This document shows positions 14,529-21,434 of a DNA stretch of 21,435 nucleotides, in pieces (within the stretch, counting starts at the first letter, position 1; every line of letters begins with the position of its first letter). Both the position numbers and the translations under genes were made by a program. Location of the stretch: assembly GCA_023436825.1 (NCBI GenBank), contig JAEZHS010000630.1, forward strand, positions 1-21,435. The letters run 5' to 3'. This DNA comes from Pseudomonadota bacterium. GTDB taxonomy: Bacteria; Pseudomonadota; Alphaproteobacteria; Reyranellales; Reyranellaceae. Under the pieces are notes generated by a model. It did not search any database, was not told where the DNA came from, and saw only the letters and a program-made list of their open reading frames with translations.

Positions 14529-15689
14529 ATGGCGGGCGCACTCGACGGGCTGATCGTTCTCGACCTGACGACGCACCTGTCGGGTCCCTTCTGTGGCATG
14601 CAGCTCGGCGATCTCGGCGCCGACGTGATCAAGATCGAAAGCCCGCAGGGTGATTCCATGCGCGGTGCGCCGCCCTTCGTCGAGGGCGAGGGCGCGCCCT
14701 TCATGCTGTGGAACCGCAACAAGCGTGGCATCCGGCTCGATCTCAAGGACCCGGCCGACCTGGAGGTGTTCTGGGAGCTGGTCGACGATGCCGATGTCGT
14801 GCTGGAGAATTTTCGCCCCGGCGTGACGAAACGCCTGGGCATCGGCTGGGATGCGCTGCATGCGCGCAATCGGCGACTGGTGTTGGGCTCGATCTCCGGC
14901 TTCGGCCAGACCGGCCCTTATGCCAGCCGCGGCGGCTTCGATCTCATGATCCAGGCGATGTCCGGCCTGATGTCGGTGACCGGCCCCAAGGACGGCCCGC
15001 CCTATCGCATCCCGCTCGCCATCTCCGACGTCGGCGCCGGCCTCTACCTCACCATCGGCGTGCTGGCGGCCCTGCAGGCGCGGCAGAAGACCGGCGAAGG
15101 CCAGTGGGTCGAGACCTCGTTGCTCGAGGCCACGGTGTCGCTGGGCGTGTACGAAGCCGCCAACTACTTCGCCAACGGCAAGCGGCCGGAGAAGCTCGGA
15201 CAGGCTCATCGCGGCTCCTCGCCCTACCAGGTCTTTCAGACATCCGACGGCTGGCTGACCATCGGCGGCGCGCAGCAGAATTTCTTCCGCAAGCTCTGCA
15301 CCATGATCGGCAAGCCCGAGCTGGCCGACGATCCGCGCTTCAGGACCAACGCCGAGCGCGTCAAGAACAACGACCTGATCGTCGAGCTCCTGCAAAAGGA
15401 AGTCGCCAAGCGTAGCACCGCCGACTGGATGACCGCCCTGGAAGCCGAAGGCATCCCGGCTGGACCCGTGCTGCATCACGACGAGGTCTTCACCGATCCG
15501 CAGATCCTGGCGCGCGGCATGGTTGCCGAGGTGGAGCACGCCAAGGCCGGCCGGCAGAAGACGCTGGGCGTGCCGCTGAAAATGTCGGCGACGCAGGGCG
15601 GCGTGCGGCGAGCCGCGCCGACGCTGGGACAGCACGATGCGGAGATCCGCCGTTCGAGGGGCAGGGCGAAAGCCAGGGGAGGCAAGTGA
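14529..15689 (+). CDS. CaiB/BaiF family (class III) CoA-transferase
   Basis: A 386-residue cytoplasmic enzyme predicted to move CoA between carboxylic acids through an aspartyl-CoA anhydride. The start at ATG 14529 is chosen because recognisable family sequence (MAGALDGLIVLDLTTHLSGP) begins there; the open frame extends far upstream only as antisense to prmB. Family features are FCGMQLGDLGADVIKIESP, VVLENFRPGV, ISGFGQTGPYA and catalytic Asp138 in GGFDLMIQAMSGLMSVTG. The C-terminal part (EAEGIPAGPVLHHDEVFTDPQILARGM) is also typical. Length is normal. The specific acyl donor and acceptor cannot be told. It overlaps the next start codon by one base (TGATG), so it was once, and may still be, coupled to the secreted esterase that follows. 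Confidence 0.93.
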   Translation: MAGALDGLIVLDLTTHLSGPFCGMQLGDLGADVIKIESPQGDSMRGAPPFVEGEGAPFMLWNRNKRGIRLDLKDPADLEVFWELVDDADVVLENFRPGVTKRLGIGWDALHARNRRLVLGSISGFGQTGPYASRGGFDLMIQAMSGLMSVTGPKDGPPYRIPLAISDVGAGLYLTIGVLAALQARQKTGEGQWVETSLLEATVSLGVYEAANYFANGKRPEKLGQAHRGSSPYQVFQTSDGWLTIGGAQQNFFRKLCTMIGKPELADDPRFRTNAERVKNNDLIVELLQKEVAKRSTADWMTALEAEGIPAGPVLHHDEVFTDPQILARGMVAEVEHAKAGRQKTLGVPLKMSATQGGVRRAAPTLGQHDAEIRRSRGRAKARGGK

Positions 15690-16209
15690 TGGTGGCGGCA
15701 AGAAGCATCATTGCGGCGCTTGCACTGATGCCGGCTTCGGCCCTGGCGCAAAACGGCTACAGCTTCACCGACGCCGGCGAATCCATGGTGAGCTACGGCG
15801 TGACCTCGACGCGGGCGGCGATGAGCTGCGCTTGCGCACGCGCGGCGGCAAGATCCTGATGTACTTCGGCTGGGCCGACACCGCCCTGCCGCCGGTCATG
15901 GCGATCGACTACTACCTGAAGTCAGTCGCCGCCAACGGGCTCGCGACGCCGGAGTTCTTTCGCCTGTTCATGGTGCCTGGCATGTTCCATTGCCGCGGCG
16001 GCGTCGGGCCGGAGCGGTTCGACGCCATGACGGCGCTGATCAACTGGGTCGAGAACGGCGTCGCGCCGGCCGCGATCGTGGCCTCGCAAGTCGACAAGGG
16101 CAAAGTCGTGCGGACGCGCCCGCTCTGCCCCTATCCCTTCGTCGCCCGCTATTCCGGCTCGGGCAGTCCCGACGAGCGGGCCAGCTTCGCCTGCGAGGCG
16201 CCCGAATAG
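15689..16209 (+). pseudogene. Truncated, frameshifted tannase/feruloyl esterase family gene
   Basis: The reading frame from ATG 15689 has a good ribosome site (GGGGAGG 15676-15682) and encodes a signal peptide (MVAARSIIAALALMPASALA), but meets a stop at 15857-15859. From about 15800 to 16209 a different frame encodes the last roughly 130 residues of a tannase/feruloyl esterase: GGKILMYFGWADTALPP, FFRLFMVPGMFHC, LINWVENGVAPAAIVAS, RTRPLCPYPFVARYSGSGS. Family members are usually about 500 residues or more with a Ser-Asp-His triad and a Cys-Ser...His-Cys disulphide. The Asp (GWAD) and His-Cys (FHC) remain, while the region carrying the Cys-Ser nucleophile is absent. One out-of-frame deletion of about 1 kb would explain both the missing core and the frameshift. 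It should be inactive as an esterase. The secreted leader might still be translated as a 56-residue peptide. Confidence 0.85.
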
Positions 16210-16215
16210 AAGCGG

Positions 16216-16602
16216 CTAGCCGGGCCGGTTCCAGCGCTGCTGCCGGTCGGGGATGCCGTCGTTGTTGCGATCGCGGTCGTAGCGGTTGGGAATGCCGTCG
16301 CGATCGTCGTCGCGGCTGCCCCAGGATGACCGCGGGTACGGCCGCGGGCTGGATGTCGGCACCGGCACGGGCACGTACCGTGTCTGGGTCACGACCTGCG
16401 GCGCCGGGCGATAGTAATTCGGCTGACTGTAGTAGCCGTAGTTCGAGCCGTAGTAGCCGCTGCTGGGATAGCCGTATCCGCTCGAGTAGCCGTAGCCGCT
16501 CGGATAGCCGCCATAGGATGTTCCTGGATAGCCGTTCGCTTCGACGCAGCCAGTCGCTGAGGCCAGCAGCCCCGCCGCGATGAGCCAGCTCGTTGTGCGC
16601 AT
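16216..16602 (-). CDS. Tyr/Gly-rich lipoprotein with C-terminal calcium-type Asp repeats (paralogue 1)
   Basis: A 128-residue predicted envelope lipoprotein. ATG 16602 is chosen because AGGA sits a few bases upstream and a lipoprotein signal follows (MRTTSWLIAAGLLASATGC, Cys19); the frame stays open to 16716 without a ribosome site. The mature chain has a low-complexity Gly/Tyr/Ser/Pro region (about 22-65, repeats of GYGY, SSGY and PSSGYY). A Pro/Val/Thr linker follows, then at about 100-122 two Asp-rich repeats, DDDRDGIPNRYD and DRNNDGIPDRQQ, which match the thrombospondin type 3 calcium-binding pattern DxDxDGxxD. It is the second of two tandem paralogues (see 16772-17056). No function is known; calcium-dependent surface or matrix attachment is a guess. 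Confidence 0.85.
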   Translation of the reverse strand: MRTTSWLIAAGLLASATGCVEANGYPGTSYGGYPSGYGYSSGYGYPSSGYYGSNYGYYSQPNYYRPAPQVVTQTRYVPVPVPTSSPRPYPRSSWGSRDDDRDGIPNRYDRDRNNDGIPDRQQRWNRPG

Positions 16603-16717
16603 TTGTTCCTGCCCTCGTTGGAAGGGGTTGCCCGGGCTGTGGTTCCTTCCCAATAGGTGTACGGAGCGGACCGTGGCGACGCGGCGGCGTAACGGCGAAT
16701 AGTTTTGGGCGCGCAAA

Positions 16718-16747
16718 GGCCGGCGTCCGTTTCACCGGAAGCCGGCC
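16718..16747 (-). terminator. Hairpin between the two paralogous lipoprotein genes
   Basis: GGCCGGC (16718-16724) and GCCGGCC (16741-16747) form a 7-bp stem, extended inward by TCCG/CGGA past a one-base mismatch, with loop TTTCAC. Read on the minus strand it lies about 25 bp after the stop of the upstream paralogue and is followed by TTTGC, so it may be a weak terminator or an attenuating or stabilising hairpin between the genes. Confidence 0.45.
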
Positions 16748-16771
16748 TGCAGATGAGGCCTGACGCCTCAG

Positions 16772-17056
16772 CTAGCGCTGATAACGGTCGGGAACGCCGT
16801 CGCCGTTGGCGTCGCGGTCGTAGCGGTTCGGGATGCCGTCGCGGTCATAGTCGCCGTTGGGGCCGCGCCGCGGGGTGCGATTGGCGGTGTAGTAGCTGCT
16901 GCTGTAGGACGAGCTCGGATAGTAATAGCCCGACGAGTAGCTGCGATTGTAGTAGCCGCTGTTGTACGACGTGTTGGGGTAATAGCCCCCGTCCGTCGTG
17001 CACGCCGCCGTCGTGGCAACCAAGCCGGCCGCCAACAACCATTTCGTGGTGCGCAT
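16772..17056 (-). CDS. Tyr/Ser-rich lipoprotein with C-terminal calcium-type Asp repeats (paralogue 2)
   Basis: A 94-residue predicted lipoprotein and clear paralogue of the gene at 16216-16602. The signal peptide (MRTTKWLLAAGLVATTAAC) has the same length with Cys19. It is followed by a Tyr/Ser-rich low-complexity stretch (SGYYNRSYSSGYYYPSSSYS), then the same Asp repeats NGDYDRDGIPNRYD and DANGDGVPDRYQR at the extreme C-terminus. It lacks the Pro/Val/Thr linker of its partner. GGAGG (17061-17065) four bases before ATG 17056 supports the start; an upstream in-frame extension to 17101 has no such support. The two genes are 169 bp apart with a hairpin between them, so they could be one transcript or two. 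The pair probably arose by tandem duplication followed by loss or gain of the middle region. Confidence 0.85.
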   Translation of the reverse strand: MRTTKWLLAAGLVATTAACTTDGGYYPNTSYNSGYYNRSYSSGYYYPSSSYSSSYYTANRTPRRGPNGDYDRDGIPNRYDRDANGDGVPDRYQR

Positions 17057-17214
17057 AGGACCTCCGTTGCGACAGCCCGGATCGAGGGCTTGTCCATGCA
17101 ACGGTTTACGAAGCGACCAGTGCCAGCGTGCCGACGAAATCTATTTCTTCGTCACAGCTCGCGGCGTGGAACCGCGCCGAATAGCGGCTTTTTGCCGGCG
17201 ACGCGGTGTCGTCC

Positions 17215-18738
17215 CTACAACGCCCCCGGTGCCGGACTCTTCGATGGCTTGGCGTTGAGCTTGGGCGGGTGCGTGACGATCGACTTCAGGTCCGGCACGG
17301 GCTTGCGCAGCCGGGCGATGTTCGGCAGCGGCCGGCCGAGGCCGGGGATGGCCTTGAAGGCCCGTTCCATGGCGTGCGCGGCGCCTAAAACCTCGCCGTC
17401 GCCGCGGAAGCGGCCGATCACCTGCAGGCCGAACGGCATCTTCTTGTGGTCGATACCGCAGGGCAGCGAGACCGCGGGATTCGAGGTCAGGGTGACGAAG
17501 TATTTCGTCGCCATCCAATGGTAGTAGTTGCGCAGCTTCTTGCCGTCCATCTCGTCGATGTAGAGCTGTTTCCACGGGAAGGGCGAGAAGCCCACCGTTG
17601 GCCCGATCACCAGGTCATAGTCCTTGTAGAGCTGCTGGAAGGCTCGGAAAATCCGCGTCTGCTCGCCGTGCGCCCAGGCGAAGTCGGCGAGCGTGAGCTT
17701 GGCGCCGATCTCGTAGTTGGCCACGATGTTCGGGCCGAGCATCTTGCGGTTGTTGGTGTAGGCGTCGTGGTAGCGCGACAGGAAGCTCACCGCCCGGATC
17801 ACGTCGAAGCAGCGATCGGCGCCGCCATAGTCGACCTCGACCTTGTCGAGGCTGCGGAACAGGTGCTTCATCGCCTTGATGCGGGCACGGAGGGTTTCGC
17901 GGATGCCCTTCTCCACGGGCGCGCCGCCGAAGTCCTCCGTATAGGCCACGCGCAGGCTGCCGAGATCGACCGGCCAGGGCTCGGCGTAGGCGTCGGGCTC
18001 GAGCGGGAAGGACAGCGGATCGGCGTCGTGCTGGCCGATCTGTGTGGCGTAGAGCAGGCAGACGTCGGCGACGTTGCGGCCCATTGGTCCCAGAACCGAG
18101 ATCGGCGTCCAGCCCATGGCTCGGCGCTCGACCGCGACCATGCCAGGCGAGGGCCGGAAGCCCACGACGCCGCAGAACGCCGCGGGGTTGCGCAGGCTGC
18201 CGCCGGTGTCGGAGCCGGTGCACACCGGCAGCATGTCGGTGGCGAGCGCCGCCGCCGAGCCGCCCGACGAGCCGCCGGGATTGAGCATGGGATTGAACGG
18301 ATTGCCGGTGGCGCCCCACACCGGGTTGCGGCTGTTCGAGCCGGCGCCGAATTCCGGAACGTTGGTCTTGCCGACCACGACCGCGCCTGCCGCGCGCACG
18401 CGCGCCACCATGACGTTGTCGTAGGTCGGTACGTAGTCGCGGTAGAGCGGCGATCCGTAGGTGGTGAGAAGGTCCTTGGTCTCCTCGAGGTCCTTGATGC
18501 CGGTCGGCAGGCCGTGCAGCAGCGGCAGGTCCTCGCCGCGCCGCACCGCGGTCTCGGCCGCCTTGGCCTCCTGGCGTGCGCGCTTCACCGACATGGCGGT
18601 GACGGCGTTGACCGCCGGGTTCACTTCCTCGATGCGGTCCAGGCACGCTTCGAGCAATTCGACCGGCGAAATTTCCTTGGTGCCGATGCGGCGACGCAGT
18701 TCCACGGAGCTCAGCGAGACCAGTTCTTCGTTCGACAT
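17215..18738 (-). CDS. Amidase signature family enzyme
   Basis: A 507-residue cytoplasmic amidohydrolase using a Ser-cisSer-Lys triad. The start at ATG 18738 is preceded by a GGGGGGA run (18743-18750) and the N-terminus (ELVSLSSVELRRRIGTKEISPVELLEACLDRIEEVNP) is typical; a much longer open frame upstream is antisense to the thiolase-like gene. Catalytic residues are Lys82 (GLPTGIKDLEETK), cis-Ser157 (NPGGSSGGSAAALA) and nucleophile Ser181 (TGSDTGGSLRNPAAFCG), with normal family spacing. The last 30 residues are a Pro/Lys/Ala-rich tail. Without a GatC/GatB neighbour and with catabolic genes next door it is more likely a catabolic amidase than GatA. It is divergent from the thiolase-like operon (81 bp apart), which suggests shared control. 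The substrate is unknown. Confidence 0.93.
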   Translation of the reverse strand: MSNEELVSLSSVELRRRIGTKEISPVELLEACLDRIEEVNPAVNAVTAMSVKRARQEAKAAETAVRRGEDLPLLHGLPTGIKDLEETKDLLTTYGSPLYRDYVPTYDNVMVARVRAAGAVVVGKTNVPEFGAGSNSRNPVWGATGNPFNPMLNPGGSSGGSAAALATDMLPVCTGSDTGGSLRNPAAFCGVVGFRPSPGMVAVERRAMGWTPISVLGPMGRNVADVCLLYATQIGQHDADPLSFPLEPDAYAEPWPVDLGSLRVAYTEDFGGAPVEKGIRETLRARIKAMKHLFRSLDKVEVDYGGADRCFDVIRAVSFLSRYHDAYTNNRKMLGPNIVANYEIGAKLTLADFAWAHGEQTRIFRAFQQLYKDYDLVIGPTVGFSPFPWKQLYIDEMDGKKLRNYYHWMATKYFVTLTSNPAVSLPCGIDHKKMPFGLQVIGRFRGDGEVLGAAHAMERAFKAIPGLGRPLPNIARLRKPVPDLKSIVTHPPKLNAKPSKSPAPGAL

Positions 18739-18819
18739 TGTTCCCCCCGACGTAAGGACAGAGCTTAGCTCTTCCCGTTTCCTCGGGGGAAGGGCACCAT
18801 GGTCGCGGGAGGAGACGAC
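18739..18819. promoter_or_regulatory. Divergent intergenic control region, amidase / thiolase-like operon
   Basis: The 81 bp separating two divergent starts must hold, or overlap, both promoters. It contains the inverted repeat AGAGC-TTA-GCTCT (18760-18772), placed near the middle as expected for a regulator site, and both ribosome sites: the G run at 18743-18750 for the amidase and GGGAGGAG (18807-18814) for the plus-strand gene. No clear -35/-10 pair was found and no regulator gene is adjacent. Confidence 0.4.
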
Positions 18820-19980
18820 ATGGCGCATGCGCTGAGAGAGAAGGCTGCAATCAGTGGAGTCGGCGACACCGCCTATACGCGCGGCACGCCGAAGAGCGCG
18901 CTGGCCCTTCAGCTCGAGGCGAGCCTTGCCGCGATCGCCGATGCAGGGCTCAATCCGCGCGATATCGACGGCGTCGTGCCTTATTTCCCGGGCGGCGGCA
19001 TCGCCGAGGATTTCATCGCCAATCTCGGCCTGCCCGATCTCAAGCTTTCTGTGTTCGTGCCGATGGGCGGCGCCACTTGCGTCGCCGCGATCCAGACGGC
19101 TGCGATGGCCGTGGCCACGGGCGTGTGCAAGCACGTGCTGATTTCGGTCGGCCGCACCGGCTATTCCGGCGCGCGCGTCTCGACGCGCCTGCAGCAGTTC
19201 CCGCAATTCGCCCTGGCGGCCGAGTTCGAGGCGCCGATCGGCATGTTCGCGCCGGCCCAGCTCTACGCCCAGGGTGCGCGTCGCCACATGCAGCTCTACG
19301 GCACCACCACGCGCCACTTCGCCGAGATCGCCGTGGTGACGCGCGAGCATGCGATCCTCAACGGCAACGTCGTGATGAACAAGCCGCTCAGCGTCGAGGA
19401 GCATCACGCCTCGCGCATGATCTCCGATCCCTTCCGCCTTTTCGACTGCAGCCTGGAGAGCGACGGCGGGGCCGCCATCATCGTCAGCGCCGCCGACCGC
19501 GCGCGCGACCTGAAGAAGCCGCTGGTCACGGTGATGGGCGTGGCGGAAGGCCATCCCGAGTCGCCGGCCTCGATCGCCCAGCGGCCGGACCTGCTGGAGT
19601 TCGGCCTGGCCAAGGCGGCCCCGCGTGCCTACGACATGGCGGGTGTCGGTCCGAAGGACATCGACGTCGCCGAGATCTACGACTGCTTCACCTTCACCGT
19701 GATCAACCAGCTCGAGCTCCTGGGCTTCTGCAAGAAAGGCGAGGGCGGGCCCTTCATCATGGACGGTCGCATCAGGGTGGGCGGCGAGCTGCCGATCAAC
19801 ACCCATGGCGGCCTTTTGAGCCAGGGCCATGTCGTCGGCCTCAACCACGTGATCGAGCTGACGCGCCAGCTGCGCCGCCAGGCCGGCAAGGCGCAGGTCA
19901 AGGATGCCGAGGTCGGGCTGGTCACCGGCTACGGCGACATGGGCGACGGCTCCGTCGCGATCCTGCGGAGGGCGGCATGA
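18820..19980 (+). CDS. Thiolase-like (SCP-x/lipid-transfer type) acyl-CoA enzyme
   Basis: A 386-residue thiolase-fold protein of the group often labelled acetyl-CoA acetyltransferase or lipid-transfer protein. ATG 18820 is chosen over 18799 because GGGAGGAG (18807-18814) lies five bases upstream. The N-terminal thiolase half has MGGATCVAAIQTA with Cys87 at the nucleophile position. The C-terminal half has AEIYDCFTFTVINQLELLGFC and NTHGGLLSQGHVVGLNH (His329, His337). These are normal landmarks of the SCP-x group, which differs from classical thiolases in lacking part of the tetramerisation loop. It overlaps the downstream DUF35 gene by ATGA. Such pairs form complexes, for example steroid-side-chain aldolases (Ltp2 with the ChsH2 DUF35 domain) or acyltransferases. 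Whether this one cleaves, condenses or transfers acyl-CoA is not determined. Confidence 0.88.
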   Translation: MAHALREKAAISGVGDTAYTRGTPKSALALQLEASLAAIADAGLNPRDIDGVVPYFPGGGIAEDFIANLGLPDLKLSVFVPMGGATCVAAIQTAAMAVATGVCKHVLISVGRTGYSGARVSTRLQQFPQFALAAEFEAPIGMFAPAQLYAQGARRHMQLYGTTTRHFAEIAVVTREHAILNGNVVMNKPLSVEEHHASRMISDPFRLFDCSLESDGGAAIIVSAADRARDLKKPLVTVMGVAEGHPESPASIAQRPDLLEFGLAKAAPRAYDMAGVGPKDIDVAEIYDCFTFTVINQLELLGFCKKGEGGPFIMDGRIRVGGELPINTHGGLLSQGHVVGLNHVIELTRQLRRQAGKAQVKDAEVGLVTGYGDMGDGSVAILRRAA

Positions 19981-20390
19981 ACGCAGCTGTACCTGAGCGT
20001 CCGCTGCCGACGCCGACGCGCGAGAGCCAGCCCTTCTGGGACGGCATGCGCGAGGGCCGCTTCATGGTCCAGCACTGCTCCGCCTGCGGCAAGGCGCGGC
20101 ATTATCCGCGCCCGGTCTGCCCGCATTGCTTCTCGATGGAGAGCACCTTCAAGGAGATGCCGGGCACCGGCGCGATCCATACCTGGACGGTGTGTCACCA
20201 TCCCTTCAATTTCTTCTTCAAGGCATCGGCGCCCTATGTCGTGGCGCTGGTCGACATGGATGCCGGCGTGCGCGTGAACGCGCCGCTGCGCGGTATCGCC
20301 GAAGCCGACATCAAGATCGGCCAACGCGTGAGGCTCGGCTTCGAACCGGTCAACAAGGACGTGACCTTGCCGTTCTTCGTCGCCGAATAG
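19977..20390 (+). CDS. Zn-ribbon / OB-fold (DUF35) partner protein
   Basis: A 137-residue protein with the two-part DUF35 plan. An N-terminal helix (TRESQPFWDGMREGRF) is followed by a rubredoxin-like zinc ribbon, CSACGKARHYPRPVCPHC (two CxxC pairs within about residues 34-51). A C-terminal OB-fold follows, containing GTGAIHTWTVCHHPFN and PYVVALVDMDAGVRVNAPL. Members bind CoA-type ligands and act as obligatory partners of thiolase-like proteins encoded next to them. The ATGA overlap with the preceding gene is strong evidence for a complex here. The frame is open upstream but only inside the thiolase-like gene, so ATG 19977 is the start. It has no catalytic activity of its own that can be predicted. 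Confidence 0.92.
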   Translation: MNAAVPERPLPTPTRESQPFWDGMREGRFMVQHCSACGKARHYPRPVCPHCFSMESTFKEMPGTGAIHTWTVCHHPFNFFFKASAPYVVALVDMDAGVRVNAPLRGIAEADIKIGQRVRLGFEPVNKDVTLPFFVAE

Positions 20391-20409
20391 GATCTCCAGG
20401 GAGCAGACA

Positions 20410-21381
20410 ATGAGACGTTCGACCTTCATCGCGGCCGCTCTGTCGGCGGCCGTGCTGCCGTTCGCGGCGCTGGCGCAAGCCGACTATCCCAACAAGCCGA
20501 TCACCTTCGTGGTGCCCTATCCGCCGGGCGGCGTGAACGACGCCGTGGCGCGCGTCTATGGCGACAAGCTCTCGGCCGAGCTCGGCAAGCCGATCACCAT
20601 CGACAACCGCGCCGGCGCGGCCACCACGGTGGCATCCAACTTCGTCGCCAAGGCGCCGCCTGACGGCTACACGCTCTATGGCGGCGGCACGTCGCTGGTC
20701 ATCAACCCGACGCTCACGGGCAACGTGCAGTACGACCCGCACAAGAGCTTCGACTACATCTCGCTGATGTCGTTCACGCCCTTCATCCTGCACGTCAACG
20801 CCGACTTTCCGGCCAAGAACATGGCCGAGCTGATCGCATTGGTGAAGGCCAACCCCGGCAAGTTCAACATCGCGAGCTCGGGCATCGGCGCCACCAACCA
20901 TCTCGCGGCCGAGCTGTTCAAGGCGCAAACCGGGCTGAACCTGGTGCATGTGCCCTACAAGGGCGGTGCGCAGGCGGGCCAGGACGTGGCCTCGGGGCAG
21001 GCGCAGATGATGTTCTCGGCTTCGCTCGAGGCCAAGCCGTTCCTTGCCTCGGGCAAGACACGCGCCATCGCCATCTCCAGCACCAAGCGGTCGCCGGCGT
21101 TCCCCGACATCCCGACGGTCAACGAGGCGGCGGGGCTCACCGACTTCGAAGCAGTGTTCTGGACCGGTCTCGTCGTTCCGGCCGGCACGCCCAAGCCGAT
21201 CATCGACAAGCTGCAGAAGGCGGTGGCCAAGGTCGCGGCCGATCCCGACATGATCGAACGCTTCAAGCAGCAAGGCGTGGAGATCCGCGCTTCCACCCAG
21301 GCGGAATTCCTGGATCACCTGGCCAAGGAAGAAAAGCGCTGGGTTACGCTGATCAAGGACAAGGGCATCAAAGCGGAGTAG
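20410..21381 (+). CDS. Bug/TctC-family periplasmic solute-binding protein
   Basis: A 323-residue tripartite-tricarboxylate-transporter-type receptor. A cleavable signal peptide (about 1-22, ending FAALAQA) is followed by the hallmark DYPNKPITFVVPYPPGGVNDAVARVY and NRAGAATTVASNFVAKAPPDGYTL. Later come LVHVPYKGG and FWTGLVVPAGTPKPIIDKL, and the length is standard. AGGGAG (20398-20403) precedes ATG 20410. It begins 19 bp after the DUF35 gene and is probably the third gene of that operon. No TctA/TctB membrane genes are in the window, so it is an orphan receptor here, as is common in organisms with expanded Bug families. Bug proteins bind carboxylates or amides such as dicarboxylates, amino acids and nicotinate; neighbouring CoA enzymes suggest an organic acid, by inference only. 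Confidence 0.95.
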   Translation: MRRSTFIAAALSAAVLPFAALAQADYPNKPITFVVPYPPGGVNDAVARVYGDKLSAELGKPITIDNRAGAATTVASNFVAKAPPDGYTLYGGGTSLVINPTLTGNVQYDPHKSFDYISLMSFTPFILHVNADFPAKNMAELIALVKANPGKFNIASSGIGATNHLAAELFKAQTGLNLVHVPYKGGAQAGQDVASGQAQMMFSASLEAKPFLASGKTRAIAISSTKRSPAFPDIPTVNEAAGLTDFEAVFWTGLVVPAGTPKPIIDKLQKAVAKVAADPDMIERFKQQGVEIRASTQAEFLDHLAKEEKRWVTLIKDKGIKAE

Positions 21382-21391
21382 CCGCTGGGCG

Positions 21392-21434
21392 TTCATGCTC
21401 TTCCGGACCGCGAGCCTCCAGGCTCGCTCATGAA
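21392..21434. repeat. Palindromic element at the window end, possible terminator
   Basis: A perfect stem GCGAGCC (21410-21416) / GGCTCGC (21421-21427) with loop TCCA is flanked by an outer inverted pair TTCATG (21392-21397) / CATGAA (21429-21434). It starts 10 bp after the Bug gene stop and could end the operon transcript, although no T run is visible before the window stops. The nested layout also resembles a REP-type dispersed repeat. Confidence 0.55.

Noticed and set aside
16040..16735. 231-codon minus-strand frame overlapping the lipoprotein gene
   Set aside because: Out of frame with the lipoprotein signal and Arg/Pro-rich; a shadow of the tannase remnant and the lipoprotein gene.
17215..19848. 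Very long minus-strand open frame of 877 codons spanning the amidase and the region opposite the thiolase-like gene
   Set aside because: Only the part from ATG 18738 has amidase sequence and a ribosome site; the upstream part is a GC-rich antisense shadow of the plus-strand gene.
20350..21396. 348-codon minus-strand open frame opposite the Bug-family gene
   Set aside because: Shadow sequence with no family features; the plus strand encodes a textbook solute-binding protein.
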